From Rheum nobile (Eukaryota > Streptophyta > Magnoliopsida > Caryophyllales > Polygonaceae), in contig WOAB01000837.1 in assembly GCA_027886185.1 (NCBI GenBank), forward strand, positions 806,001-870,000: 64,000 nucleotides of DNA, read 5' to 3'. The notes below the pieces were generated by a model. The model was not told the DNA's origin and did not search any database. It worked only from the letters and a program-made list of their open reading frames with translations. Positions 49,265 through 61,070 of the stretch are shown here, piece after piece (within the stretch, counting starts at the first letter, position 1; every line of letters starts with the position of its first letter). Position numbers and translations under genes: made by a program.

Positions 49265-49266
49265 AG

Positions 49267-49992
49267 TGATGGATGCCAACCTCCATTGACCTCCAATAAC
49301 ACCTTGGCCGATCACATACCAATGCCATCACTTGGCCGGCCACCATTCACCTCGACGCCATGACATCAAGGACGTCGACGCCATGACATGCCATGCCACC
49401 GTGGACATCAACGCAGCCGATGCCATGCCTATTCGAGCCTTGGCTCTTATCCCTTTCTATTTTTAGTATTTACCTTATGTTTTTAGACTTGCCTTATTGG
49501 GTGTGAAGAGCCATTTGCACATGGGCTTCAACCCAAGGCCCATTAGTAGCACAAGCCTTGTTGGCTGAAATGCCATAATATTTAAGCTCATTTTTTAGTC
49601 ATTGCAAACTAGTTGAAGATTATTGAATTAGAATCCAATTTGGGTTGTGGAATACCTCCTCAAGTTATCCAATCTATCTTCCAACTCCAACTCTTTCATT
49701 TCTCTTCTCTTTCTCTCAACCACACGCATCTCTTGCTTAAAAGCTCTCTCTTGTTCTTGCTCCACGAAAAACCAGCCAATGAACCTCCCTTAGAGGTTCC
49801 CTTTGCCTTGCTCCTCTCGGCCGCCCTCAAGAACAACTCCGTAGCCCACAAGGAGATCCACCTTTGCTTCCAACTTTATCCAGCCCTCAGGTAGCCAACA
49901 AGAGCTAGTTGGAGCCCGAAGAGAAGAAGCTTTGCCTTGCTAGCCATGATCGACACTTCGAACGGCTCCTCTTGGAGGCTTGATTCACATTA
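49267..49992 (+). repeat. 3' LTR of element D
   Basis: Pairs with 43979-44713 and differs by scattered substitutions and small indels (726 against 735 bp), clearly more diverged than the LTR pairs of elements B and C. Confidence 0.85.
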
Positions 49993-49997
49993 GACTA

Positions 49998-51135
49998 GCC
50001 TCGATGACACTTCGAAAGCGCCACCGACTAGCCTCGGCGACGCTTCGAACGCGCCATTGACTAGCATCAGTGACGCTTCGAATGCGCCACCGACTAGCCT
50101 TGCTGATGCTTCGAACGCGCCACCGAACTATCCTCGGTGACGCTTTGAATGCGCCACTGACTAGCCTCGGTGACGCTTCGAACGCGGCACCGACTAGCCT
50201 CGGTGATGCTTCGAACGCGCCGCCGACTAGCCTCGGTGGCACGTTCGGTGATGCTTTGATTGCGCCACCGAACTAGCCTCAATGGCGCTTTGAACGCGCA
50301 ACCGACTAGCCTTGGTGACGCTTCGAACGGACAACCCACTAGCCTCGGTTACGCTTCGAACGCACCACGACTATCCTCAGTGACGCTTTGAATGCGCCAC
50401 CGACCAGCATCGATGACGCTTCGAACGCGCTGCTGACTAGCCTCAGTGATGCTTTGAACGTGCCGCCGACTCACCTCGGTGACGCTTCAAATGCGCCACC
50501 GACTAGCATCGGTGGCCCATTTGGTGATGCTTCGAACGCACCACCGACTAGCCTCGGTGACGCTTCGAACACGCCACCGACTATCCTCGGTGACGCTTCG
50601 AATCCGCCATCGACTAGCCTCTGTGATGCTTCGAATGCACCACCAACTAGCCTTGGTGATGCTTCGAAAGCGCCACCGACTAGCCTCGGTGACGCTTCGA
50701 ATGCGCCACCGACTAGCATCGGTGAAGCTTCGAACACGCCACCGAACTAGCCTCGGTGACGCTTCAAACGCGCCACCGACTAGCCTCGGTGACGCTTCGA
50801 TCGCGCCACCGACTAGCCTCGGTGCTGCTTCGAATGGGCCGCCGACTAGCCTCGGTGACGCTTTGAACGCTCCGCCGACTCACCTCGGTGATGCTTTAAA
50901 CGCGCCGCCGACTAGCATCGGTGGCGCATTTGGTGACGCTTCGAACGCGCCACCGACTAGCCTTGGTGACGCTTCGAATGTGCCACCGACTAGCCTCGGT
51001 GACGCTTCGAACGTGCCACCGATTAGCCTCAGTGACACTTTGAATGCGCCACCAACTAGCCTTGGTGATGCTTCGAAAGCGCCACCGACTAGCCTCGGTG
51101 ACGCTTCGAACGCGCCACTGACTAGCCTCGGTGAC
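49998..51135. repeat. 33-bp minisatellite, central block (about 34 units)
   Basis: Consensus unit GGTGACGCTTCGAACGCGCC followed by ACCGACTAGCCTC, 33 bp, so an 11-residue frame (GDASNAPPTSL) stays open across many units on the plus strand, and a second one on the minus strand. Variant units include a GGTGGCGCATTTGGTGACGC insertion and 34-base units with CCGAACTAG that break the frame. The block ends at GTGAC (51131-51135), the left target duplication of element C. Confidence 0.92.
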
Positions 51136-52654
51136 TGATAAGCACTACTTTGTAGGGCTTAAGTAAGAGTTATTAGAGGTTTTATTGGTGTCATTCGGGT
51201 AGATTTAGACACATTCATGTGTATGGTGTTTGGGGGCGGAGTTGGTGTTTTTGGAGGTGTTTAAGCGGTTTTGGAGATCATATGAGACACTGAGGAGGAA
51301 GCCACCAGTAGTAGGCGCCAAGGGAGTGCAATGAAGAGTAGAAGAACAATGTGCTGAATTCAATTGGTTCGTTCTCTCTGCTCCGATGTCCAAATGGAGT
51401 GATTCCAATTCGAGGAGTTAGATCTTGAAGTCTACTGCAAGTCCTCAAAATATGAGCGCAATCCGAGTTGGGAATCAAACGTTATGGCGTTTTTACGGAA
51501 GTGTCGCAGGAGCTGAACCGAAGAACGGCGACCGCCGTACAAAGACGGCGACCGCCGTAATTACGACGCCCGCCGTGAACCTTACGGCGCCCGCCGCAAT
51601 TGGCTTTCCACCGACCTTGGCTACGAAGTGATTACGGCGACCGCCGTTTAATTGCGGCGCCCGCCGTATTTACGGCGATCGCCGTGGGAGATGCGGCGAT
51701 CGCCGCCGATGTCAGAAGCCCGCCGAACGTGTTTTCCATATTTGTTTTATTTGGATTATTTTTATTACGGTTTTAATATTTCGTATTAGGTTAACTTAGC
51801 TTTATTTTCTTTAGTATTTAAGGGTTGAAAAAAGGCTTGTTTGCCTATCATGGATCATCTTTTTCTGGGAACCCTAATTTTCTCTTTACTATTTGCTATG
51901 AAGAACTAAGCCTCCCTGGCTTAGTTAGACGCTGAAGCTTTCGTTTTGATTAAGTTGTGAGATTCTCGTTCCTAATCTATTGCATGGTTTTTATCTTTCT
52001 CTTGCTTAAGTTGTTTATGATTGATATTGATAATCTCTATTTGGACGCATCTAGGGTTTGTTGTTATTTATCTATTGCTAGATCTAGATTGTTACTGGTT
52101 GAGCATATCTATTTCAGAGTAGCAACTGCATCGTATTAGTAACTGGTTGTGCTAGTCTTATGCAGAAGAGAATTGATTTACATTCTAGGGTAAAAACTGA
52201 TTGTTTTATGCTAGAATTGTATCCAACCATATTCCTATCCGTAAGACTGCTGTTAAACTGAATCTTGATAGTTTCAGGGTTGTTTAATTAGTTAGTGCAA
52301 ATAGTATCTGGTTGTGCTATTAGTTATATCTGAAAAGGAATTGGAATTTCCATTGCATGAGATTTTGAATGAGTATCTAGGATCAACTTGTCATACGAAT
52401 AGTGGATGTTGTTTGCCTAAGTGTCTTTCCCCATTACTGAATTCATTCATCTTTAGTTTATTCTTACCTTTGCATGCTTAGTTACTTAAAACAAACAAAA
52501 CCCCCCTTTGGTTACGTTTGATTGACATACGAATTGCATATTAAGATAGATCCGTTTCCCTGTGGATTCGACTTGTACTTACCTAGGACTACGGTTTAAG
52601 GTTTGTTTGGATATTTTGCATAGCAGTTTTTAGAACGACAAAAACCTGTTATCA
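51136..52654 (+). repeat. 5' LTR of element C with GC palindromes
   Basis: The first ~100 bases and the 3' half match the LTR of element B, but the middle (about 51240-51740) is different. It carries about seven ACGGCGACCGCCGT-type palindromes at 51529-51710. Confidence 0.9.
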
Positions 52655-54316
52655 AATTGAATAAGTGTCTTTCCCCAAAATCACATTAATCCGCTTTAAC
52701 TCCATAATCTCCAATTGTGCTCTAAATCCAACCAAATGACACCTCAAACCTGGTAACAACCCCTAGAAATGCACTACAAAATAGTGCCGATCAAAACCCC
52801 CCTTTGGTTACGTTTGATTGACATACGAATTGCATATTAAGATAATCTCCAATTTTTTTTTTACCTGCGAAAATGCGGCGATCGCCGTACCCCAAAATTG
52901 ACTAAGTGTCTTTCCCCAAAATCACATTAATCCGTTTAATTACGGCGACCGCCGCAATTACGGCGACCGCCGCACCCCTTACGGCGACCGCCGCATTTTC
53001 GCAGGTAAAAAAAAAAAAAAAATTATAAAAAAAAAATTCGAAAAAAAAAATTCGAAAAAAAAATCGCAAAAAATGGGCCCCGAAAAAACCTTAAACGGGG
53101 AGCAAAAGACGAAAATAAGATACCCCAAAAAGACCTTAAAAGGGGAGAAAAAGTCAAAAAAAAAAGAAAAAAGAAAAAAAAAGTTTTACCCAGCTGTCCA
53201 GAGTTCCCCACGGAGAGGTGCGCATCATGTTGCTAAACGGAGGAATACATTCACCCTATATTTATTTGGCAACGATGATGGCCCTGCAGTCGACAGCTGG
53301 AGAGGAGGTACACCAGGGCCCAACCACGACGACATCTGAGCCCATTTTTGAAGGCCATACAACCCTGTTCCCTTGATTGACCACTACTTCCCCAGAGTGG
53401 TCCCTTTTGGTTGCATGGTAGGAGTTGATGGAGTTGACGGCCGTGCAGCCCTGATTTCCTACATAACCACCACACCCTACAGTGGTTTCTTATGGTTGCA
53501 CGGTAGATGAAGATAATGGCGTTGATGGCAGACATCCAGGACATGAGCTTTCATGAGTACACCGCCAGCAACAAGGAAGTATCCAAGCCAACTCGGCAAC
53601 GTTGTGAGTTATTTTTTGCTTTTCCCTGTGCTTTATTCTTTTGTCTTTCATTACATTGAGGACAATGCAATGTTTAAGCATAGGGTGGGGTTTTATACTT
53701 GCTACGCTGCTGAGGAGAAAAATGAAAAAAATGAAAAGAGCCAAAAATTTGAAAAAGGCTATCATAAAAAAATCCTGGGATAGGTCAAAAACCCGAAAGG
53801 GCGGCCTAGGTAATAAGCAGGTGGCTTGGACCAGCATTAGGCTGGGGTAATATGAGGTCAAGAGTGACGTGCGCTTATGTGAGTACATCTATTGAAAAAT
53901 GAAATGAGTGGCTTGGTGAAAACCCGAAAGGGCGCCTTGGCAAAATGAGCGAAAAGAAGAAGAGTGATTTTAGGATTTCTCATTATTCTTGGCGAGGCGT
54001 CATAAGAAGAGGAGTCAAAGAAGGATTGTCGGGTAGGTCACTCTGGGAGACATAAGGAGCAATAGATGGAGGCTAGGATTAGAGGTTACTCACACTATTG
54101 GATGTCCGGGTTAGCTTGGGGGAAGTACTCTGCTTGCCTCTTAAGCTTGTTGAGTTATGGATGTGTTGTGAATGAGATTGGTGCCAGGAGCTTGGTATGG
54201 GTTAGGTGACTCTTAGTTGGAGGATATGCTTCCTGAGACCTTGGATGCTACATTGGAGGAGTAGACTCTTTATTAGTTTACTCGAGGACGAGCAAAGGTC
54301 TAAGCATGGGGTGGTT
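52655..54316 (+). other. Scrambled interior of element C
   Basis: Contains displaced copies of its own parts: CCCCCCTTTGGTTACG to GCATATTAAGATA of the LTR recurs at 52797-52845, and AGTGTCTTTCCCCAAAATCA occurs at about 52665 and 52904. Palindromes lie at 52873-52995. The remainder is the element-B-like 3' region up to the purine tract at 54317. Confidence 0.75.
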
Positions 54317-55835
54317 TGATAAGCACTATTTTGTAGGGCTTAAGTAAGAGTTATTAGAGGTTTTATTGGTGTCATTCGGGTAGATTTAGACACATTCATG
54401 TGTATGGTGTTTGGGGGCGGAGTTGGTGTTTTTGGAGGTGTTTGAGCGGTTTTGGAGATCATATGAGACACTGAGGAGGAAGCCACCAGTAGTAGGCGCC
54501 AAGGGAGTGCAATGAAGAGTAGAAGAACAATGTGCTGAATTCAATTGGTTCGTTCTCTCTGCTCCGATGTCCAAATGGAGTGAGTCCAATTCGAGGAGTT
54601 AGATCTTGAAGTCTACTGCAAGTCCTCAAAATATGAGCGCAATCCGAGTTGGGAATCCAACGTTATGGCGTTTTTACGGAAGTGTCGCAGGAGCTGAACC
54701 GAAGAACGGCGACCGCCGTACAAAGACGGCGACCGCCGTAATTACGGCGCCCGCCGTGAACCTTACGGCGCCCGCCACAATTGGCTTTCCACCGACCTTG
54801 GCTACGAAGTGATTACGGCGACCGCCGTTTAATTGCGGCGCCCGCCGCATTTACGGCGATCGCCGTGGGAGATGCGGCGACCGCCGCCGATGTCAGAAGC
54901 CCGCCGAACGTGTTTTCCATATTTGTTTTATTTGGATTATTTTTATTACGGTTTTAATATTTCGTATTAGGTTAACTTAGCTTTATTTTCTTTAGTATTT
55001 AAGGGTTGAAAAAAGGCTTGTTTGCCTATCATGGATCATCTTTTTCTGGGAACTCTAATTTTCTCTTTACTATTTGCTATGAAGAACTAAGCCTCCCTGA
55101 CTTAGTTAGACGCTGAAGCTTTCGTTTTGATTAAGTTGTGAGATTCTCGTTCCTAATCTATTGCATGGTTTTTATCTTTCTCTTGCTTAAGTTGTTTATG
55201 ATTGATATTGATAATCTCTATTTGGGCGCATCTAGGGTTTGTTGTTATTTATCTATTGCTAGATCTAGATTGTTACTGGTTGAGCATATCTATTTCAGAG
55301 TAGCAACTGCATCGTATTAGTAACTGGTTGTGCTAGTCTTATGCATAAGAGAATTGATTTACATTCTAGGGTAAAAACTGGTTGTTTTATGCTAGAATTG
55401 TATCCAACTATATTCCTATCCGTAAGGCTGCTGTTAAACTGAATATTGATAGTTTCAGGGTTGTTTAATTAGTTAGTGCAAATAGTATCTGGTTGTGCTA
55501 TTAGTTATATCTGAAAAGGAATTGGAATTTCCATTGCATGAGATTTTGAATGAGTATCTAGGATCAACTTGTCATACAAATAGTGGATGTTGTTTGACTA
55601 AGTGTCTTTCCCCATTACTGAATTCATTCATCTTTAGTTTATTCTTACCTTTGCATGCTTAGTTACTTAAAACAAACAAAACCCCCATTTGGTTACGTTT
55701 GATTGACATACGAATTGCATATTAAGATAGATCCGTCTCCCTGTGGATTCGACCTGTACTTACCTAGGACTACGGTTTAAGGTTTGTTTGGATATTTTGC
55801 ATAGCAGTTTTTAGAACGACAAAAACCTGTTATCA
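54317..55835 (+). repeat. 3' LTR of element C
   Basis: Same length as the 5' LTR, with the same palindrome cluster at 54710-54892. It is followed directly by GTGAC and the minisatellite. Confidence 0.9.
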
Positions 55836-55840
55836 GTGAC

Positions 55841-57189
55841 GCTTCGAACGCGCCACCGACTAGCCTCGGTGCTGCTTCGAATGCGCCGCAGACTAGCCTC
55901 AGTGACGCTTCGAATGCGCTGTCGCTAGCCTCGGTGAGTCTTCGAACGCGCCGCCGACTAGCCTCGGTGACGCTTCGAACGCGTCGCCGACTAGCATTGG
56001 TGGCGCATTTGGTGAAGCTTTGAACGAGCCACCGAACTAGCCTCGGTGACGCTTTGAATGCGCCACCGACTAGCCTCGGTGACACTTTGAATACACCACC
56101 GACTATCCTCAGTGACGCTTTGAATGCACTACCGACTAGCCTCAATGACGCTTCGAATGCGCCACCGACTAGCATCGGTGACGCTTCAAACATGCCACCG
56201 AACTAGCCTCCGTGACGCTTCGAACGCGCCACCGACTAGCCTCGGTGACACTTCGAACATGCTGCCGACTAGCCTCGGTGGCGCGTTCGGTGATGCTTCG
56301 AACGCGCCACCGAACTAGCTCAATGACGCATTAAACAAGCCACCGACTAGCCTCGGTGACGCTTCGAATGCGCCACAAACTAGCCTCGGTTACGCTTCGA
56401 ACACGCCACCGACTAGCCTTGGTGAAACATTGAATGTGCTGCCGACTAGCCTCGGTGACACTTCGAACGCGCTGCCGACTCGCCTCGGTGACGCTTTGAA
56501 CGCGCTGCGGACTAGCATCGGTGGTGCGTTCGGTGATGCTTCAAATGTGCCACCGAACTAGCCTCAGTGACGCATTGAACGCGCCACCGACTAGCCTCGG
56601 TGAGGCTTCGAACGCGCCACCGAACTAGCGTCGGTGACGCTTTGAATGCGCCACCGACTAGCCTCGGTGATGCTTCGAATGCGCCATTGACTAGCCTCGG
56701 TGATGCTTCGAACACGCCACCGACTAGCCTCGGTGGTGCGTTCGGTGATGCTTCGAACACGCCACCGAACTAGCCTCAATGACGCTTTGAACGCGCCACT
56801 GACTCGGTGACGCTTCGAACGCGCCACCCACTAGCCTCTGTTATGCTTCAAATGCGCCACCGACTAGCCTCGATGGCGCTTTGAACATGCCACCTACTAG
56901 CATCGGTGACTCTTTGAACGCGCCGCCGACTAGCCTCGGTGACGCTTCGAACGCACCGCCGACTAGCCTCGGTGACGCTTCAAACACGCCGCCGACTCCC
57001 CTCGGTGACGCTTCGAACGCGCCGCCGACTAGCATCGGTCGCGCGTTTGGTGACTCTTCGAATGCGTCATCGACTAGCCTCGGTGACGCTTCAAATGTGC
57101 CACCGACTTGCCTCGGTGACGCTTCGAACGCGCCACTGACTAGCCTCAGTGACGCTTCAAATGCGCCACCAACTAGCCTCGGTGACTAG
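55841..57189. repeat. 33-bp minisatellite, right block (about 41 units)
   Basis: Continues the array cut by elements D and C, with more divergent units and several length variants. It ends at GGTGACTAGG (57189). Confidence 0.9.
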
Positions 57190-57454
57190 GTGGCCAAAAT
57201 GGCTCACGACGGTTCGATGGTGGTCGGAGCTGGTTCAGCGGTGGCTCGGCGATAGGGATGGGGCGCGCGGCTGGTGGCTGGCTGTGTGGGTTGGTGGTTT
57301 GGCTGGCTTCATAGTGCGACTGATGAGAGTTAGGTGGCTAGTGTTAGAGTAAACACTTGGTTCTTAATTTTATCAAAAGCTGCCAATGAAACCCTAAAAC
57401 CAACATATAAATAGTCTAAAAATTGTCCTACTTGCTCTCCAAGCAAGAATCAAC
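57190..57454. other. G-rich unique sequence after the minisatellite
   Basis: A GGTGGTC/GGTGGCT-rich stretch without recognisable coding content, then AT-rich DNA. Short open frames here are not supported. Confidence 0.4.
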
Positions 57455-58636
57455 TCAAAAGATGGCATTTCCTAAATTGTAGAGATCTTTAAATCTCCAA
57501 AACCGATGAGATCTTCCAAGCATCAGATCTTCCAGCTCATATCTGCATTTAGCATGATTTGTTGACACAAAGGAGATAAGCCCATTAACTGACTTATATC
57601 CAAAACTCAGCCCAAACGCACTAGTGTTTTGCGAGAACTTGCCTGAACGATTCTTGTTACACCCTGGTGTTGTGACGCCTATATCTTGAAACTCAGGGCA
57701 CCGTTGGACCTGAATTTTGGACATCTTGCAGATAAGTCTTGTATCCCAAACATATCCAAAATTCAGCCCAATTGGATTAAATAACTGCACATTCCGCTCT
57801 GTTCTAATTCGTCCCTGATGCCGGCGTCGTCCTTGGGCTCCTCGCACAACTCCACCAAGCAATTCTCCTCCCATGTTCCTCATCTTTGGTAGGGGTGTTC
57901 ATCCGGTCTGGACCGGATCAGATTTTTTCAAATGTGTGGACCGGAGACCGGACCGGACCGTTCTTATCCGTTCCTGTTTGGTCCGGTCTAAGACCAGAAT
58001 TAAAAAAAAAATCCTATTTAATATCTAAAAAAAATATATAAAAAACATTTAAATTCCTCACTTATTAATTTAAGGAAAATATCTAAAAAAAATAACATTA
58101 AAACTCCTAACTTATTATTTTTTATTTAAAAAAAAAACAAAAAACGGTCCAACCGGTTCGGACCGGTTTTTTCCGGGTTTGGATCGGATTAAGGAAAATA
58201 TCCGGACCGGAGACCGGACTGTAATTTCTCCGGTCCGGTTTTCCGGTCCGGGCCACATTTGAACACCCCTAATCTTTGACAATCTTCCAATATATGATGT
58301 TTCTTGTATATGGGGCCCATGAGAGCTCGCCCATGGAGTCAATTGCTCATTGGAATTGTAAAACCTTAACCGTAGAGTCATTGGTGCTGCTCTAGAACTC
58401 ATAAGATCTTCTTCAGGCAATCCTATATGAAAAGAAGCTCCAATTTGCATAACTCCCTGCTTTTTCTCTTCTTGATGTTTGACATGATCATTGCTTGATT
58501 TTGAGGAAACTGGCTCGAACATCTCTTCAAACCCTAACTCAAAGAGCTTTGGTGGCGTCGGCGGTCCTTCTTCTTGATGCGGCTGAGGTCTTGGGTTTTG
58601 ATGACATTTGATGTGACCCAATATCACATCAAGCAC
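57455..58636 (-). pseudogene. Unknown ORF on the minus strand, split by an hAT-like MITE
   Basis: Two minus-strand frames, 58636 to about 58272 and 57889 to 57455, appear to be one former reading frame interrupted by the 57890-58271 insertion. The upstream part ends HGPHIQETSYIGRLSK, and the downstream part starts MRNMGGELLGGVVRGAQG. The product includes FELGFEEMFEPVSSKSSND, NPIGLNFGYVWDTRLICKM and DIGVTTPGCNKNRSGKFSQ. I do not recognise a domain and see no membrane segment. It might belong to a retroelement 5' region next to the copia relic, or to a captured gene. Function unknown, and whether it was ever translated is uncertain. Confidence 0.4.
57890..58271. mobile_element. hAT-like MITE (382 bp)
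   Basis: Ends TAGGGGTGTTCATCC and, inverted, TAGGGGTGTTCAAATG, the common plant hAT MITE terminus. It is flanked by ATCTTTGG (57882-57889) and ATCTTTGA (58272-58279), an 8-bp duplication with one mismatch. The interior is rich in GGACCGG repeats plus A-rich tracts. Confidence 0.8.
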
Positions 58637-58649
58637 ATGCTTGCTTACA

Positions 58650-61070
58650 TCACCTATTTATGGCATTGTCGATTAGGTCACATTAGCTTAAATCGCATGA
58701 AGAAGCTCCAAAAGGATGGACTTCTAACCTCATTTGATTTTGAAACATGTGAATCTTGCCTAATTGGAGAAAGATGACAATGTCACCTGTTACTGGGGTA
58801 AGTGAAAGGGCAACTGAGCTTTTGGCCCTAATACATACAGGTGTATGTGGACCAATAAGCACAGAAGCTAGAGGTGTTACAGATACTTCATAACCTTTAT
58901 TGATGATTTAAGTAGATATGGATACATATACTTAATGATGCATAAGTCTGAATCTTTTGAAAAGTTCAAAGAGTTTCATAGTGAAGTTGAAAATCAACTT
59001 GACAAGAAAATTAAAGCACTACAATCTGATCGTGGTGGTGAATATTTGAGTCCAGAATTTGATCATCATTTAAGAAGTTGTGGGATCCTCTCATAACTAA
59101 CTCCACCAGGAACACCACAATTGAATGGTGTGTCTGAGAGGATGAATAGGACCTTATTGGACATGGTTTGGTCTATGATGAGTTTTGTTGATCTTCCAAT
59201 ATCTTTATGGGGATATGCTCTCACAACTGCAATGTTCACACTAAATGAGACTTTGTCCAAAGTTGTAGATAAAACACCATATATGGACTGGAAGAGTTCC
59301 AAGTTTGTCTTTTCTAAAGATCTGGGGATGTGAAGCTTATGTAAAACATTTACTAGCAGATAAGCTTGCACCCAAATCAGATAAGTGCTTCTTTGTAGGG
59401 TATCCTAAGGAAACTAAAGGATACTACTTCAACAATCCCAGTGAGTACAAAATATTTGTTGCTAGGGATAGTGTCTTTATGGAAAAATAATTTATTTTCA
59501 AAAAGTCAAGTGAGAGAAATGTTGATGTCAAAGAAGTTTGAGAAGAGCAACAAACTGAGCAACAAGATGACATGGATTAAACTATGTCAGAGACGATGAT
59601 ATTTGGGGACCTAATCTCGCAAGGGGAGGGAACCCATACACCAGAGATAGTGGAGTCGCAAGACCCCATTCATATCGTTCCTCCAGAATCCGATTCTAAT
59701 GAGATTCCACAAAATGTTGTGGAAAATCCTCCTATTGTTCAGCCTATACGTAGATCAGATAGGCCCAGAACGCTGCCAAAGAGATATGTTGATTTCATAT
59801 TGACTACGAGTTTAGATATCCTGCTTTTAGAAAGCGGGGAGCCTACTACATACAAGCAAGTTGTGGCGAGTCCAGACTCCAAAAAATGGCGTATGGCCAT
59901 GAAGTCTGAAATGGATTCTATGTCTGAGAATCAAGAATGAGACTTGATAGATTTGCCAGATGGGGTAGAACCCATAGGGTGCAAATGGGTTTACAAACTC
60001 AAAACAGAGAAGGATGGAAACGTAACAGTTTTCAAAGTGAGACTGGTTGCAAGAGGTTGTAACATATTCATGGTATTGACTATGATGAAACCTTCTCACC
60101 AGTTGTCATGATCAGACCCATTCGGATAATCCTAGCAATTGCAGTTCATTATGATTATGAGATCTGGCAAATGGATGTCAAGACCGCTTTTTTAAATGAG
60201 TGTTTAGAAGAGGATGTGTACATGACACAACCTGAGGGTTTTGAGGATCCTCAGAATCCTAGGAAAGTATGCAAGCTTAAGAATTCCATTTATAGATTTA
60301 AGCAGGCATCAAGGAGTTGGAACCTTCGATTTGATGAAGTGGTAAAATAGTTTCACGTCATCAGATGTGAAGAAGAACCTTGTATTTACAAGAAGTTTAG
60401 TGGGAGCAAAGTGGTCTTCCTAGTCTTGTATGTGGATGACATACTACTCATTGAAAATGACATTCCTATGCTAGAGTCTGTTAAGTACTGGCTTAAGAAG
60501 TATCTCTCAATAAAAGACTTAGGAGAGGCTGAGTACATATTAGGCATCAAGATCCATAGAGATAGATCTACAAGACTTATTGGACTAAGTCAAGGAACTT
60601 ATATGGATAAGGTTCTTGATCGGTTCAATATGAAGAATTCCAAGAAGGGATTCTTGTGTATGCATCATGGCTTACATCTTAGCAAGAAGCAGTGCCCAAT
60701 GACACATGTTGAGCTAGAGAGAAAGAGTAGGATTCCTTATGCATCAGCACTAGGATTCATCATGTATCCCATGATATATACTCTCCCAGATGTTGCATTT
60801 GCTTTGAGTATGTGCATCAGATATCAATCAAATCCAGATGAAGCACATTGAAATACAGCTAAGAACATCCTAAAGTACTTAGGAAGCACTAAAGATGATC
60901 TCTTGGTGTATGGAGGAGATGATGAGTTAGTCGTTAAGGAGATGTGAAGTTTTGCCAAATACATACGGATGACAAAATTACAGATCTGTTGACTAAATTT
61001 CTACCCAAGCCCAAGCATGATAGTCATACTAGGGCTAACGGACTCAAGCACATTGGAGAATGGATTTGAG
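58650..61070 (+). pseudogene. Copia integrase-reverse transcriptase remnant
   Basis: Pieces: LWHCRLGHISLNRMKKL (pre-integrase HxxxH), NGVSERMNRTLLDMVWSM (integrase core with the catalytic Glu), FVGYPKETKGYYFNNP, CKWVYKLKTEKDGNV, IWQMDVKTAFLNECLEEDVY (start of the reverse transcriptase core), LVLYVDDILLI (the YVDD active site), KDLGEAEYILGI, and near 61000 TDLLTKFLPKPKHDSH. Many stops and frameshifts separate them, so the element is old and inactive. RNase H is largely missing between about 60930 and 60955. Confidence 0.85.

Larger units (their letters stand above)
43979..49992 (+). mobile_element. Element D: Ty3/gypsy retrotransposon lacking reverse transcriptase
   Basis: LTRs 43979-44713 and 49267-49992 start TGATGGATGCCAACC. 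GACTA flanks both sides (43974-43978, 49993-49997). The primer site TGGTATCAGAGC (44716-44727, tRNA-Met type) and the purine tract AGAAGGGGAGAG before the 3' LTR are present. The interior has gag, protease and a damaged integrase but no reverse transcriptase. It is inserted within the 33-bp minisatellite. Confidence 0.88.
51136..55835 (+). mobile_element. Element C: coding-free Athila-like element, young insertion in the minisatellite
   Basis: LTRs 51136-52654 and 54317-55835, both 1519 bp, with about 21 differences by eye (about 1.4%). GTGAC is duplicated on both sides (51131-51135, 55836-55840). The 1662-base interior has no gag, protease or pol. The primer site expected right after the 5' LTR is missing (sequence continues AATTGAATAAGTG). 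The 3' interior matches element B, including the CTTAAACGGGGAG and GAGGACAATGCAATG blocks. It must have moved with proteins from a relative. Confidence 0.9.

Noticed and set aside
49998..51135. CRISPR-like appearance of regularly spaced 33-bp repeats
   Set aside because: The repeats are contiguous with no unique spacers, and this is plant DNA; it is a minisatellite.
51529..51710. GC-rich palindromes taken as bacterial contamination or a rho-independent terminator
   Set aside because: They sit inside plant LTRs present in two near-identical copies with target duplications, and recur in gag-pro coding sequence.
49985..57189. Many open frames with 11-residue repeats on both strands
   Set aside because: The 33-bp repeat unit is a multiple of three and lacks stops, so open frames arise automatically. 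No start context, introns or flanking exons support a gene.
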